From a virus: a stretch of 41,526 nucleotides of DNA. A program made the translations under genes and the position numbers. The stretch lies in the IMG/VR virus record IMGVR_UViG_3300028653_000003, positions 1-41,526 of that record; one strand, given 5' to 3'. Below are positions 14,824-21,451 of this stretch, piece after piece. The notes beneath the pieces are model-generated. The model ran no database searches. It saw nothing but the letters and a program-made list of their open reading frames with translations, and was not told the origin of the DNA. How positions within the stretch are numbered: the first letter of the stretch is position 1; each line of letters starts with the position of its first letter.

Positions 14824-15623
14824 AAGCCTTCCTCGTCTTCGTCTGTTGGCACTGGACCGCCAGAGTCCCACCAAGAAAATAGTTCCTGCCACGATGAAAA
14901 GTTTCGAGAACCAAACCATTCCTCACCGTCCTTCTGTTTTGTTCCTGCTTTCCGGTCCCACAGCCTTTGAAAAAGGCGTTTCCACAAAAATAGATACTTT
15001 GGCCACCTGGCAAACTCGTTTGCCCGCCCTTGCCTTGTCGCCGATGGACATCCAACACACCCCAGGCGCTTAAACCCCTCATCGTAAAGAGAACAATATT
15101 TGATCCCGTTGCCCCTAATAAACTCCCACACATCGGCGTCGGACCAATACAGGATCGGAGAAAGCGCCCATGTTTTGGTTTTGCTGTGCATTGTAATTGG
15201 CTTCCACCGCTTCGCCCTCGCCGCGCTTTCTGCTGCGCGAACACCTAACAGCATTACTGCGCCATGCGGTGCGGCAGTTTCCTTGTATTCCGCGCAACAC
15301 CACCGGCAGATGCGAGTAGGAAACCCTTTTTTCTCGGCATATTTGAAAAAGTTTCCGTGGGGCGAAAACAAAAACTTTACGTCAGGATGATGCTTTCGGT
15401 TGAATTGAACTAGCTCGGGCGGATCAATCGTCGTGACGTTGTAGTGCCATTTCACTCGAACGCCAGCAATCCGGGCCAGCTCCTTGATAACAACCGAATC
15501 CTTCCCCCCAGAGAAGGCCCCCAAAAAAACATCTTGTGGCTGGTGTGCACGAAGCAGCTCAACCGACGCGCGAACACGCTCGTCAAGAGAGAGGCCAAGC
15601 CCAGGAAGAACGGCTCCGCTCAT
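14790..15623 (-). CDS. PAPS reductase-like PP-loop enzyme (277 aa)
   Basis: This is an adenine-nucleotide alpha-hydrolase (PP-loop) protein: FSGGKDS at 37-43, then CRWCCAEYKE (Cys 106, 109, 110), GVRAAESAARAKR (127-139), and GCVGCPSA (Cys 189, 192). The Cys pairs could hold an iron-sulfur cluster, as in DndC and in many phage PAPS reductase-like proteins. The family reduces sulfonucleotides or transfers sulfur to nucleic acids. Partner dnd or ssp genes are absent here, so a DNA phosphorothioation role is not supported. Its 3' end overlaps the small Cys-rich gene, and its start overlaps the upstream stop (ATGA). Confidence 0.8.
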   Translation of the reverse strand: MSGAVLPGLGLSLDERVRASVELLRAHQPQDVFLGAFSGGKDSVVIKELARIAGVRVKWHYNVTTIDPPELVQFNRKHHPDVKFLFSPHGNFFKYAEKKGFPTRICRWCCAEYKETAAPHGAVMLLGVRAAESAARAKRWKPITMHSKTKTWALSPILYWSDADVWEFIRGNGIKYCSLYDEGFKRLGCVGCPSATRQGRANEFARWPKYLFLWKRLFQRLWDRKAGTKQKDGEEWFGSRNFSSWQELFSWWDSGGPVPTDEDEEGLCKTQLDMFSS

Positions 15624-16294
15624 CCCGACTCCCCCTGTTTCTCGTCCATCAGCGCTCGGTACTGTCGTAGTTTATCCATTACAGAATCAGTAACCTTAGC
15701 CGCCTCTGCCTCGACTAAAGTGCGTGCTATGCTGTTAACTATAAAGTCCGACTCTCGAAGAGCATCCAGAGTCTCCCTCGAAATCAAAACCTGGCCTTCA
15801 GGAACAGATATATTGAACTTCGCCGCAACCGAAGCATGTCCTAAAACTTTCGTGCCCTGCGGGGCAACCAGGGCATCTTGAAGTTCTTTGCCAAATTCTT
15901 CTGCTCGACAGGTCCGACAAGGGGTTCCGTGTTTATGTGCGTCGTTGTCACAGTCATAATTAGATGCAAGGTCGTATGCAAAACGCTCTGATCTTACGGC
16001 TATTTTGCGTAGTTCTTCACACCTGCGCTCACTCTCGGCAAGCTTGGCGCTTAGACCCGAAGCTTTTGCTCTCATAGCAAAGAAGCTTTCTGAGTTATCG
16101 TCGCGAGTTTTTATTTCTTCGGATAGCTGAGCGTCCTTCGCGTCGAGCTGTGGCTGTAATAAAAGTTGCCCATATTCAATCGCCAGTAGAATGTCTTTTA
16201 CAACGATCTGGTGTGCGCTCCTGGTCCTGTCGGGCGTGTATCCGTCGGCAACCTTGTGAGCAAAATCTAGTGCGCATTCGTCTGTAGTGGTCAT
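15620..16294 (-). CDS. Coiled-coil protein with Cys cluster (224 aa)
   Basis: A helical region at about 50-105 has heptad character (LSAKLAESERRCEELRKIA). The middle contains C-(x3)-D-x-H-K-H-x3-C-R-T-C, a probable metal site. The C-terminal part is again helical. No family was recognised. The start overlaps the preceding gene (ATGA), as does the end. It is probably an early protein acting on host functions or replication, by position only. Confidence 0.6.
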   Translation of the reverse strand: MTTTDECALDFAHKVADGYTPDRTRSAHQIVVKDILLAIEYGQLLLQPQLDAKDAQLSEEIKTRDDNSESFFAMRAKASGLSAKLAESERRCEELRKIAVRSERFAYDLASNYDCDNDAHKHGTPCRTCRAEEFGKELQDALVAPQGTKVLGHASVAAKFNISVPEGQVLISRETLDALRESDFIVNSIARTLVEAEAAKVTDSVMDKLRQYRALMDEKQGESG

Positions 16295-16530
16295 GTTTTA
16301 CTCCTGTGCTTCTCAAGTGCATTCCTGGCTATCTCCCGACGTTCACGTTCACGCAGCGGCTGAAGCGCCTCGATCTCTTCTAGTGCTCCCTCAAGCGCCG
16401 CAACCTCCTCGTCGCGGGAGGCGTGGCCTGCGAGGAATCCCCCGGCGAGATAATCAACCATTTCCGCTTCTGAGAACCTGAACCGAAGCGCGTACTCGTA
16501 TGCACGCTTGTTTACTTCTTTGTCTTTCAT
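16291..16530 (-). CDS. Hypothetical early protein (79 aa)
   Basis: This is a small helical, charged protein with an Ala/Glu-rich centre (DEEVAALEGALEEIEAL) and an Arg-rich end. No family was recognised. It sits in a run of ATGA-coupled early genes, overlapping 16527..16796 upstream and 15620..16294 downstream. Confidence 0.6.
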   Translation of the reverse strand: MKDKEVNKRAYEYALRFRFSEAEMVDYLAGGFLAGHASRDEEVAALEGALEEIEALQPLRERERREIARNALEKHRSKT

Positions 16531-16796
16531 GGCCCCTGCCTTACTGGATCAATTTCTGATCTATAATCAGACCATGCACGCAGAAACCTTTTTGCCTCGT
16601 CTGCCTGCATGTAAAGATTCGGCTCAAAATTAACAAAAGCGTCCACCCACCGTGAGCACTTAAAAACTATTGTTATGCATTCTTCCCAGCCCTTGCGAAG
16701 GTCCTTGTTTATATACGCAACATCACACATGGGGATGATGTTGTACGTCCCACTGTAAATAGTTTCGCTCGCCAGCCGCTCTTTGTTGTCAGCCAC
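16527..16796 (-). CDS. Hypothetical early protein (89 aa)
   Basis: GTG start at 16796, two bases after the stop of the upstream KGG gene. Aromatic-rich and mixed alpha/beta, with no recognised motif. The stop overlaps the next ATG (ATGA). Confidence 0.55.
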   Translation of the reverse strand: MADNKERLASETIYSGTYNIIPMCDVAYINKDLRKGWEECITIVFKCSRWVDAFVNFEPNLYMQADEAKRFLRAWSDYRSEIDPVRQGP

Positions 16797-16798
16797 GA

Positions 16799-17110
16799 CT
16801 ATTCACTTTCTCTCTCGCGGTATTTCCGCTGCTCTCTCAGGCATTCCGTGCAGTCGAATGCCCCACACTCACTACACCTGCGCCTACGATTAGCGTGTGC
16901 GGCCTCTCCACCCATTTTTCCGATCCGAGCCATGTGCGCGCGGTTAGCAGAAGTAACAGCCCCGCCCTTTTTGCCGAGGGCAGACATATGCGCTTTGTCC
17001 TTGGAGACCGCCAAACCACCTTTTCGCGAAAATGCGCTTCGGTCACTGGGCGATAAATTCTTGAGCCACTCACCTTGCCTACACGTTTGCCCGTTCTTAA
17101 GCAGTTTCAT
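16799..17110 (-). CDS. KGG-repeat protein with C-terminal zinc motif (103 aa)
   Basis: Three repeats of about 19 residues follow the pattern (K/M)GG.A.....AHM..(L/I)GK at about residues 29-80. These recall the KGG motif of bacterial stress proteins. An Arg-rich stretch and CSECGAFDCTEC, a likely four-Cys zinc ribbon, come next. Basic repeats plus zinc suggest nucleic-acid binding (inference). The start overlaps the upstream gene (ATGA). Confidence 0.7.
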   Translation of the reverse strand: MKLLKNGQTCRQGEWLKNLSPSDRSAFSRKGGLAVSKDKAHMSALGKKGGAVTSANRAHMARIGKMGGEAAHANRRRRCSECGAFDCTECLREQRKYRERESE

Positions 17111-17304
17111 TGTTTTGTGCTCTTTATAAAGTCAATTTGAATGTAATCCCGCGCCTCATTTAACTTGAATTTCACCACGAAATTGGTGAACCCGTTATAC
17201 TCCTCGATTGTTTTACGAAGGAGCGGCGCATTGTTATTGAGCGCCTCGTGAAGTAACCCGATCCCCTCTAATGCTATAGTCCTTGCCTCAGTATCATTTT
17301 CCAT
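17107..17304 (-). CDS. Hypothetical early protein (65 aa)
   Basis: ATG 17304 is preferred because GAGG lies about 5 bases upstream. A longer reading to 17349 would add 15 residues without a ribosome site. Mixed alpha/beta, with no recognised family. Its stop overlaps the start of the KGG protein (ATGA). It is the first gene after the structured gap at 17305-17551. Confidence 0.55.
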   Translation of the reverse strand: MENDTEARTIALEGIGLLHEALNNNAPLLRKTIEEYNGFTNFVVKFKLNEARDYIQIDFIKSTKQ

Positions 17305-17460
17305 ACAACCTCGCGTAAAAGGACACCCAGAATCAAAGTTGCCCGGCAAAAGGAGTTGACTCTGGGTATCCGCTTCTCTTTCGAGAAATTTGTAAGTTCT
17401 ATCGCCGAGCAGCTAACCAATTGCACATAAACTTTTATCTGTCAAAATAAAAGCGCCGAG

Positions 17461-17551
17461 TTTATCCAGGTCCCGGTGCGATCCCCTTGCATTCCTGGTA
17501 ACGTCGATTCAAGGGGTATCCCCTGTGCCGCGAGTCAGCGACGAGGGGAAA
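17461..17551. other. Structured noncoding stretch inside early block
   Basis: No gene is seen in 17305-17551. Several G/C-run inverted repeats occur: GATCCCCTTG (17480-17489) with CAAGGGGTATC (17510-17520, one bulge), GGGGTATCCCC (17513-17523), and CCCCT (17520-17524) with AGGGG (17544-17548). They overlap and could form alternative stems in RNA. The only gap of this size within the early block, it may hold a terminator, leader or promoter. A tRNA could not be fitted. Confidence 0.4.
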
Positions 17552-17782
17552 CTAAGACTTAATGTCTAGATGTTTACCTCTGGTCACGAGCAGAACCTTG
17601 AAATCATCGGCGAGATCAGCTTCGAGATCGTTCATTTTGATAACGTTTTTTCGCGCAAGAGTAATTGCACCTTTGACGGTTTTTGCTTTCACAAAGTCGT
17701 AATAGGTTTCAAGGCCCTCAGACCCCGACACGTAGTCCGGGTATTTCAAGAGCACAGAAAAGCTATTTAGTTTGGGCTTCAT
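17552..17782 (-). CDS. Hypothetical early protein (76 aa)
   Basis: Small mixed alpha/beta protein with a charged C-terminal half (DLEADLADDFKVLLV). The ribosome site is weak. No family was recognised. It is the last gene of the first early sub-block before the structured gap. Confidence 0.55.
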   Translation of the reverse strand: MKPKLNSFSVLLKYPDYVSGSEGLETYYDFVKAKTVKGAITLARKNVIKMNDLEADLADDFKVLLVTRGKHLDIKS

Positions 17783-17835
17783 GGTCGCTTCTTTCTGCTG
17801 AACCGAATCAGCGTTATTTTCGCGGATAAACCCGC

Positions 17836-17928
17836 TTAATCAAAGAATACCAATATCAATGCTCCCACCAGCCCTAGCAGCGGGCATACGCTTAAGAACA
17901 GCACTACGGTTATGTTTAGGGGATTCAT
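17836..17928 (-). CDS. Micro-gene for membrane peptide (30 aa)
   Basis: The ORF starts MNPLNITVVLFLSV and is hydrophobic through to its end at VFFD. GAGG about 6 bases before the ATG overlaps the stop of the upstream gene (TGAGG), a classic coupled arrangement. It is too short for most gene finders. Single-span membrane peptides of this size in phage early regions can target host membrane proteins, but no function can be assigned. Confidence 0.55.
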   Translation of the reverse strand: MNPLNITVVLFLSVCPLLGLVGALILVFFD

Positions 17929-17935
17929 ACGCGCC

Positions 17936-18238
17936 TCAATTGAAATACTCGGGGCACAAATCACCGAGCGTACCCGGTCTTGCGATCTTTAGGACAAAGC
18001 CCCGCGGAACTCCATCTATTGTTATTCGCTCGACTATATCCCGCGTGAATACCTTATCCAGGCGAGTCATTAACTGGTCCCGTTTATCTTTGTAATCAGG
18101 CTCATTGCATAGGTTTATGGCATTCCGCTGCGCTGCTCGTGCAATACGCTGTAGACATTCGATCTGCCACTGTGAAAAGTTAAACCCATAGTAAGCGTAA
18201 TACTTCCCAAGTAATTCGAGGCGTGCATTCTTATTCAT
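17936..18238 (-). CDS. Hypothetical early protein (100 aa)
   Basis: ATG 18238 overlaps the upstream stop (ATGA) and is chosen over a longer start at 18262. The protein has an aromatic N-terminal half (YYAYYGFNFSQWQIECLQRI), a charged centre, and a C-terminal beta part. No family was recognised. Confidence 0.6.
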   Translation of the reverse strand: MNKNARLELLGKYYAYYGFNFSQWQIECLQRIARAAQRNAINLCNEPDYKDKRDQLMTRLDKVFTRDIVERITIDGVPRGFVLKIARPGTLGDLCPEYFN

Positions 18239-18468
18239 GCTGCACCAGCTTTGTTTGGGCAATTATCGTCGCGATAACGCTGTACTGCCGCGACAATATC
18301 AAACCAGCTTGCGACGCCTAATTCGAGACACCCTAAACAGGAGCGAGGTGCTGTCTCTTTTGTCTGGTCCGTATATGTCAGTGTTATCGTCTTACGAGTT
18401 ATCTCCGCATAGACCGCACCTGTCATCATTGCCTGGACGGTTGGGGGGACAATTATCTTTGTTTTCAT
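18235..18468 (-). CDS. Hypothetical first early gene (77 aa)
   Basis: This is the first gene of the leftward block, next to the control region. A short beta-like middle (YAEITRKTITLTYTD) is followed by a Cys pair (SCLGC) and a helical end. No family was recognised. It should be among the first phage proteins made if the leftward promoter lies in 18469-18700. Confidence 0.55.
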   Translation of the reverse strand: MKTKIIVPPTVQAMMTGAVYAEITRKTITLTYTDQTKETAPRSCLGCLELGVASWFDIVAAVQRYRDDNCPNKAGAA

Positions 18469-18740
18469 GTTTGACTCTTTTCTGGTGAATCGCTCACCGT
18501 TTAGGCTAGCGGCGTCTAACCCATAGTATGTTTAAATTCAAGAATAATAACACGAACAGTACAAATAAAAGCATTGACTATATATCCTATGTGTGCCGGG
18601 CCACCAATTGTGGTTGCATCGGCATACTGCACGTGGTGTGCCACACTGCGATGCGTCGCGCTTGTGAGACAAATCGGGGGGTTACAGCGGTCTGGCGGGC
18701 AGCGGCAGCACGCCGGCAGGTGACAACGTGTAAAATAGTG

Positions 18741-18757
18741 GTGACAATTTTTGTCAC
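18741..18757. promoter_or_regulatory. Perfect operator-like palindrome
   Basis: GTGACAA and TTGTCAC flank TTT, giving perfect 7-bp arms. This size and symmetry are typical for a dimeric repressor or activator site. No phage regulator gene was recognised, so a host protein may bind here. Confidence 0.5.
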
Positions 18758-18849
18758 TTTGAGCGCATCGGGGTGTAACAGATATGTGAATTGAGCACAA
18801 CGGTCAGGGATTTAGGCAACCAAAGCGGTAGTGATAGGGTGCGCAAATG

Positions 18850-18874
18850 TTGACTGACATAGTAGGACAGTCAA
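18850..18874. promoter_or_regulatory. Inverted repeat TTGACTG / CAGTCAA
   Basis: Perfect 7-bp arms (18850-18856 and 18868-18874) are separated by 11 bases. The second arm runs into a GTAACAGATA repeat. It may be a protein-binding site or a small hairpin. Confidence 0.4.
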
Positions 18875-19284
18875 GTAACAGATAAACAGCGGAAAGGGTC
18901 GGGAGTGGCCTACGTTGTAGGGTTTGTAACTGTAACAATACCCCAAATACCCCCTATCGGTTACGGTTACAGCGGTGTATTGAAAGAGAAAAGACCTATT
19001 TGTAACAGATGCCTCTCCTACTCTGAAAAACATAAATATATATATAGTATAGTATAATAGTACAGTAACAGGGGGGGGTAGATAGGTAGTGTATATATAT
19101 ATGGGCGCCGTAGATTCAACTTCTTCTGTAACACTCACTGCGTCACAAACTGAGTCTCCCATTAACTACGTACACTTGACGCATCGCGCGTCGTGTAACA
19201 ATGCTATCTGTTACACCATTTGTTACTGTTACAGCCCATGCGCTATGAGTCAAAGCAAGAGAGTCAAGTATATCTATCAACGCT

Positions 19285-19338
<54 letters not shown>

Positions 19339-19552
19339 CATCACGATCCTCGATATATCATAGGCTAAATAAGATGGCCCCTAGGGGGTCTAGGCCTATT
19401 AAAAGCAGGACTAGGGGTACCCCCAAGATTAATCATGTCCTAAGGTTCGGCCCCTCCCCCCTCCGGTTGGCCGAATTCCCCCACATGTTTAACGCACTGT
19501 CCCACAATATTCCCCTTGCCCGATCCGGTATCCTCGCTTATGCTTTTGGAAT

Positions 19553-19900
19553 ATGCGTTTGTTGTTTCTTGCACTTTTGCTGATGTCCACTGCCGCGGTA
19601 GCGGATTTCAATCCAGCGCCCACAAGCGTAGGGTTATATAATTTTTCAACAGTCTCTGTGTCTAATCTCGCGGCCTCGACAATCGCTGCGAGAAACTTAT
19701 ACAGGGCCGGTTTAATAATTCAGAATAACGGTGGGGTGTCCGTAGTCATTAAGCCTGGAAGTGCGCCACAAAATGCCACTGATGGCATAGTATTGACCGC
19801 AGGGACCATGATCCAGTTAGTACCACCGCCAGTAGATTCTATCTGGGGCCTGAGTTCTGGGGCAAATGCGAAAGTCGTTTTAATCGAGAACGTTAAATAG
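19553..19900 (+). CDS. Exported structural-like protein with signal peptide (115 aa)
   Basis: Residues 1-17 are a clear Sec signal (MRLLFLALLLMSTAAVA), with cleavage likely before DF. The mature part resembles small phage structural proteins of the type RAGLIIQNNGGVSVVIKPGSAP..ATDGIVLTAG. These normally lack a signal peptide and occur as head or fibre accessories. It is the first gene of the rightward late block, just before the small terminase. No good ribosome site is seen, and the nearest promoter candidate would give an almost leaderless message. Confidence 0.65.
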   Translation: MRLLFLALLLMSTAAVADFNPAPTSVGLYNFSTVSVSNLAASTIAARNLYRAGLIIQNNGGVSVVIKPGSAPQNATDGIVLTAGTMIQLVPPPVDSIWGLSSGANAKVVLIENVK

Positions 19901-19909
19901 AGGTTGTGT

Positions 19910-20488
19910 ATGAAAGGATTCCAGATGAAAAGTTTGATCCTGGTTCTTCTCCTGAGTTTATTCCCGCTATCCGCGCTTGCAGATCTTGAGGGGGCACCGT
20001 ATATCCCGGAGATAGATGCGAGGTTTAATGCCGTAGAGCAGGGGAATCACTTCAAGACGACTTGTGGGAGCGTGGGGGGTGTGGGCTCATGCGATGGGCA
20101 CTGGGCACGGCAACTTGTGTCAGCCACGTATGACTTCTCAACTTTGACTGGCTCGAGCACACTCAACGCTGGAATTTATAACCTTGGTGTGAGTATCCCG
20201 GCGAATTCTATAATCACTGAAAGTGCGCTGTATTCGGGGATTAAGCCTAGCTCGGTGAATAGCGCTACCCTGGGATTTTACTGCCAGAACAGTGCTGACA
20301 TAATCACGGACACGCTTTACTCTAGCTACGGGGCCGCGGGTGTGGCTATCAACGGGTCATCGTCGGGAGCTACCGTAGGCAACTTCAAGTACATCACGGC
20401 GAAATGTGATGTGCATGCAAAGATCGCCACGGGGAATCTTATCGCGGGCCGCGTGACGGCATTCGTGGAGTACTGGACCCATCACTAG
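19910..20488 (+). CDS. Exported Cys-containing structural-like protein (192 aa)
   Basis: Two starts are possible. ATG 19910 (GAGGT upstream) and ATG 19925 (AAAGGA upstream) both lead into a Sec signal (KSLILVLLLSLFPLSALA, then D). The mature part is beta-rich with IYNLGVSIPANSIITES, a motif found in phage structural proteins. It carries four cysteines (CGSVGGVGSC, FYC, AKC) that could form disulfides outside the cytoplasm. It follows the first late gene by 9 bases. Role unknown; an exported virion or cell-surface component is inferred. Confidence 0.65.
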   Translation: MKGFQMKSLILVLLLSLFPLSALADLEGAPYIPEIDARFNAVEQGNHFKTTCGSVGGVGSCDGHWARQLVSATYDFSTLTGSSTLNAGIYNLGVSIPANSIITESALYSGIKPSSVNSATLGFYCQNSADIITDTLYSSYGAAGVAINGSSSGATVGNFKYITAKCDVHAKIATGNLIAGRVTAFVEYWTHH

Positions 20489-20502
20489 ATCTGGGGTCTT
20501 GC

Positions 20503-21078
20503 GTGGCCAAACGTAAAAAGGCTCTGGATGAACTCCGAGAGGACCTACCCACCGTCGTTGACATAGGACCAAAGCAGCCATCGCCATATCGGGAGATGTA
20601 CTCACTCGATCTTGCCAAAAGAATCGCTGATTACTACGGGCAGGGAAAAACACTCACCTGGATCGCCGCTCAGAGTGGCATGCCCGCTTACGGTACGCTT
20701 ATCAAGTGGTCTAAGGAACACGCCGAGTTGTCACGGATGCTTAGAGGAGTGCGCGAGGCACGAGCACTACACTACGAGAACTCAGCCATTGAGACCGCGG
20801 AGAATGCCTGCGGAAAAGATGCGGATCGCCTAAAGTTTGAGGCATACAAGTGGGGAGCCGAGGTCAATGACCCTGGTACATATGGAAAAAAGGTAACTCA
20901 CGCAGGGGACCAGACAAACCCGGTTGTGCTAAAGGTGGTCACTGGATTTGGAGAACCAAACTCGTGGCAACAAGAGCCTAAACTTAAAGCCGACGGAACG
21001 ATTGAGGTGGAAGCAGATGGCAAAGAAGGACAGATTGAAGAACAAGCCACTCCTAAATCTGAACCCACACTGGGTTGA
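20503..21078 (+). CDS. terS: Terminase small subunit (191 aa)
   Basis: GTG start. A helix-turn-helix-like segment (about residues 45-67: GKTLTWIAAQSGMPAYGTLI) is followed by WSKEHAELSRMLRGVREAR, the pattern of phage small terminases that recognise the packaging site. The C-terminal 70 residues are polar and low in complexity. Position directly before the large terminase (one gene between) supports the call. The last 62 bases overlap the next gene. Confidence 0.82.
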   Translation: MAKRKKALDELREDLPTVVDIGPKQPSPYREMYSLDLAKRIADYYGQGKTLTWIAAQSGMPAYGTLIKWSKEHAELSRMLRGVREARALHYENSAIETAENACGKDADRLKFEAYKWGAEVNDPGTYGKKVTHAGDQTNPVVLKVVTGFGEPNSWQQEPKLKADGTIEVEADGKEGQIEEQATPKSEPTLG

Positions 21079-21451
21079 GTTCACCGGACAGAAGGGCGTA
21101 CTCCGCGTGCTCAAACCCGGCGAAGTACTAGCGCGCGCCAGAGGTTTGATATTCTCCTGCCCCCGCTGCTGTAAGAGTAAAGAGACTGCTCACTTCTGCA
21201 TATTCCTATTCAAGCATCCAGATACCCCAGATGAGGTAAAGCCGCTGGGGCGCTTCTTACCAAGCATGAAAGAGGATGACCGTGGGATTCCGCAACTCGA
21301 AAGTTTCCACAGGCTGTCGCTATGGAGTGATAGTAACCCCACAACAGTTCCGCTACATCCCGACGGCATCGGGTGTGGTTGGGAGGGCTGGGTTAAGGAT
21401 GGAATCGTGTATTGGCCTACACGCTTAAGAGATAGGCTACTGAGGCACTGA
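21017..21451 (+). CDS. DUF6527-like zinc-motif protein (144 aa)
   Basis: ATG 21017 lies inside the end of the small terminase; an earlier start at 20948 would overlap more. The protein has FSCPRCCKS (about residues 45-53), RFLPS, SFHRLSLWSDS, TTVPLHPDGIGCGWEGWVKDG (about 116-136), matching phage proteins annotated DUF6527. Family members outside phages include BubE peptidases of bacterial ubiquitin-like operons, but a similar activity here is unproven. Phages often keep this gene beside the terminase. The stop overlaps the large terminase ATG (TGATG). Confidence 0.6.
   Translation: MAKKDRLKNKPLLNLNPHWVEFTGQKGVLRVLKPGEVLARARGLIFSCPRCCKSKETAHFCIFLFKHPDTPDEVKPLGRFLPSMKEDDRGIPQLESFHRLSLWSDSNPTTVPLHPDGIGCGWEGWVKDGIVYWPTRLRDRLLRH

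Larger units (their letters stand above)
18681..19234. repeat. Cluster of TGTAACAG / CTGTTACA repeats (iteron-like)
   Basis: At least twelve copies of a GTAAC core occur in both orientations. Direct forms: 18774, 18874, 18924, 18931, 19001, 19064, 19127 and 19194. Inverted forms: 18681, 18966, 19209, 19221 and 19228. Longer shared words include GTAACAGATA (18775, 18875), GGTTACAGCGGT (18680, 18965) and TTTGTAAC (18923, 19000). Such density within 550 bases is far above chance and fits initiator or regulator binding sites. The cognate protein is unknown. Confidence 0.75.

Noticed and set aside
14723-15244. 173-residue minus-strand ORF
   Set aside because: Out-of-frame shadow of the PAPS reductase-like gene, which carries clear motifs in its own frame.
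17417-17445. Leftward promoter with TTGACA box at 17445-17440
   Set aside because: The -35 match is perfect, but the -10 position at 17-base spacing reads AATTGG; no credible -10 is found.
17461-17551. Possible tRNA
   Set aside because: Arms with G/C runs look tRNA-like at first, but no anticodon stem plus T-arm consensus can be fitted.
18528-18794. 88-residue plus-strand ORF in the control region
   Set aside because: No ribosome site, odd composition (many Cys, Thr and Asn), and it covers repeats and a palindrome.
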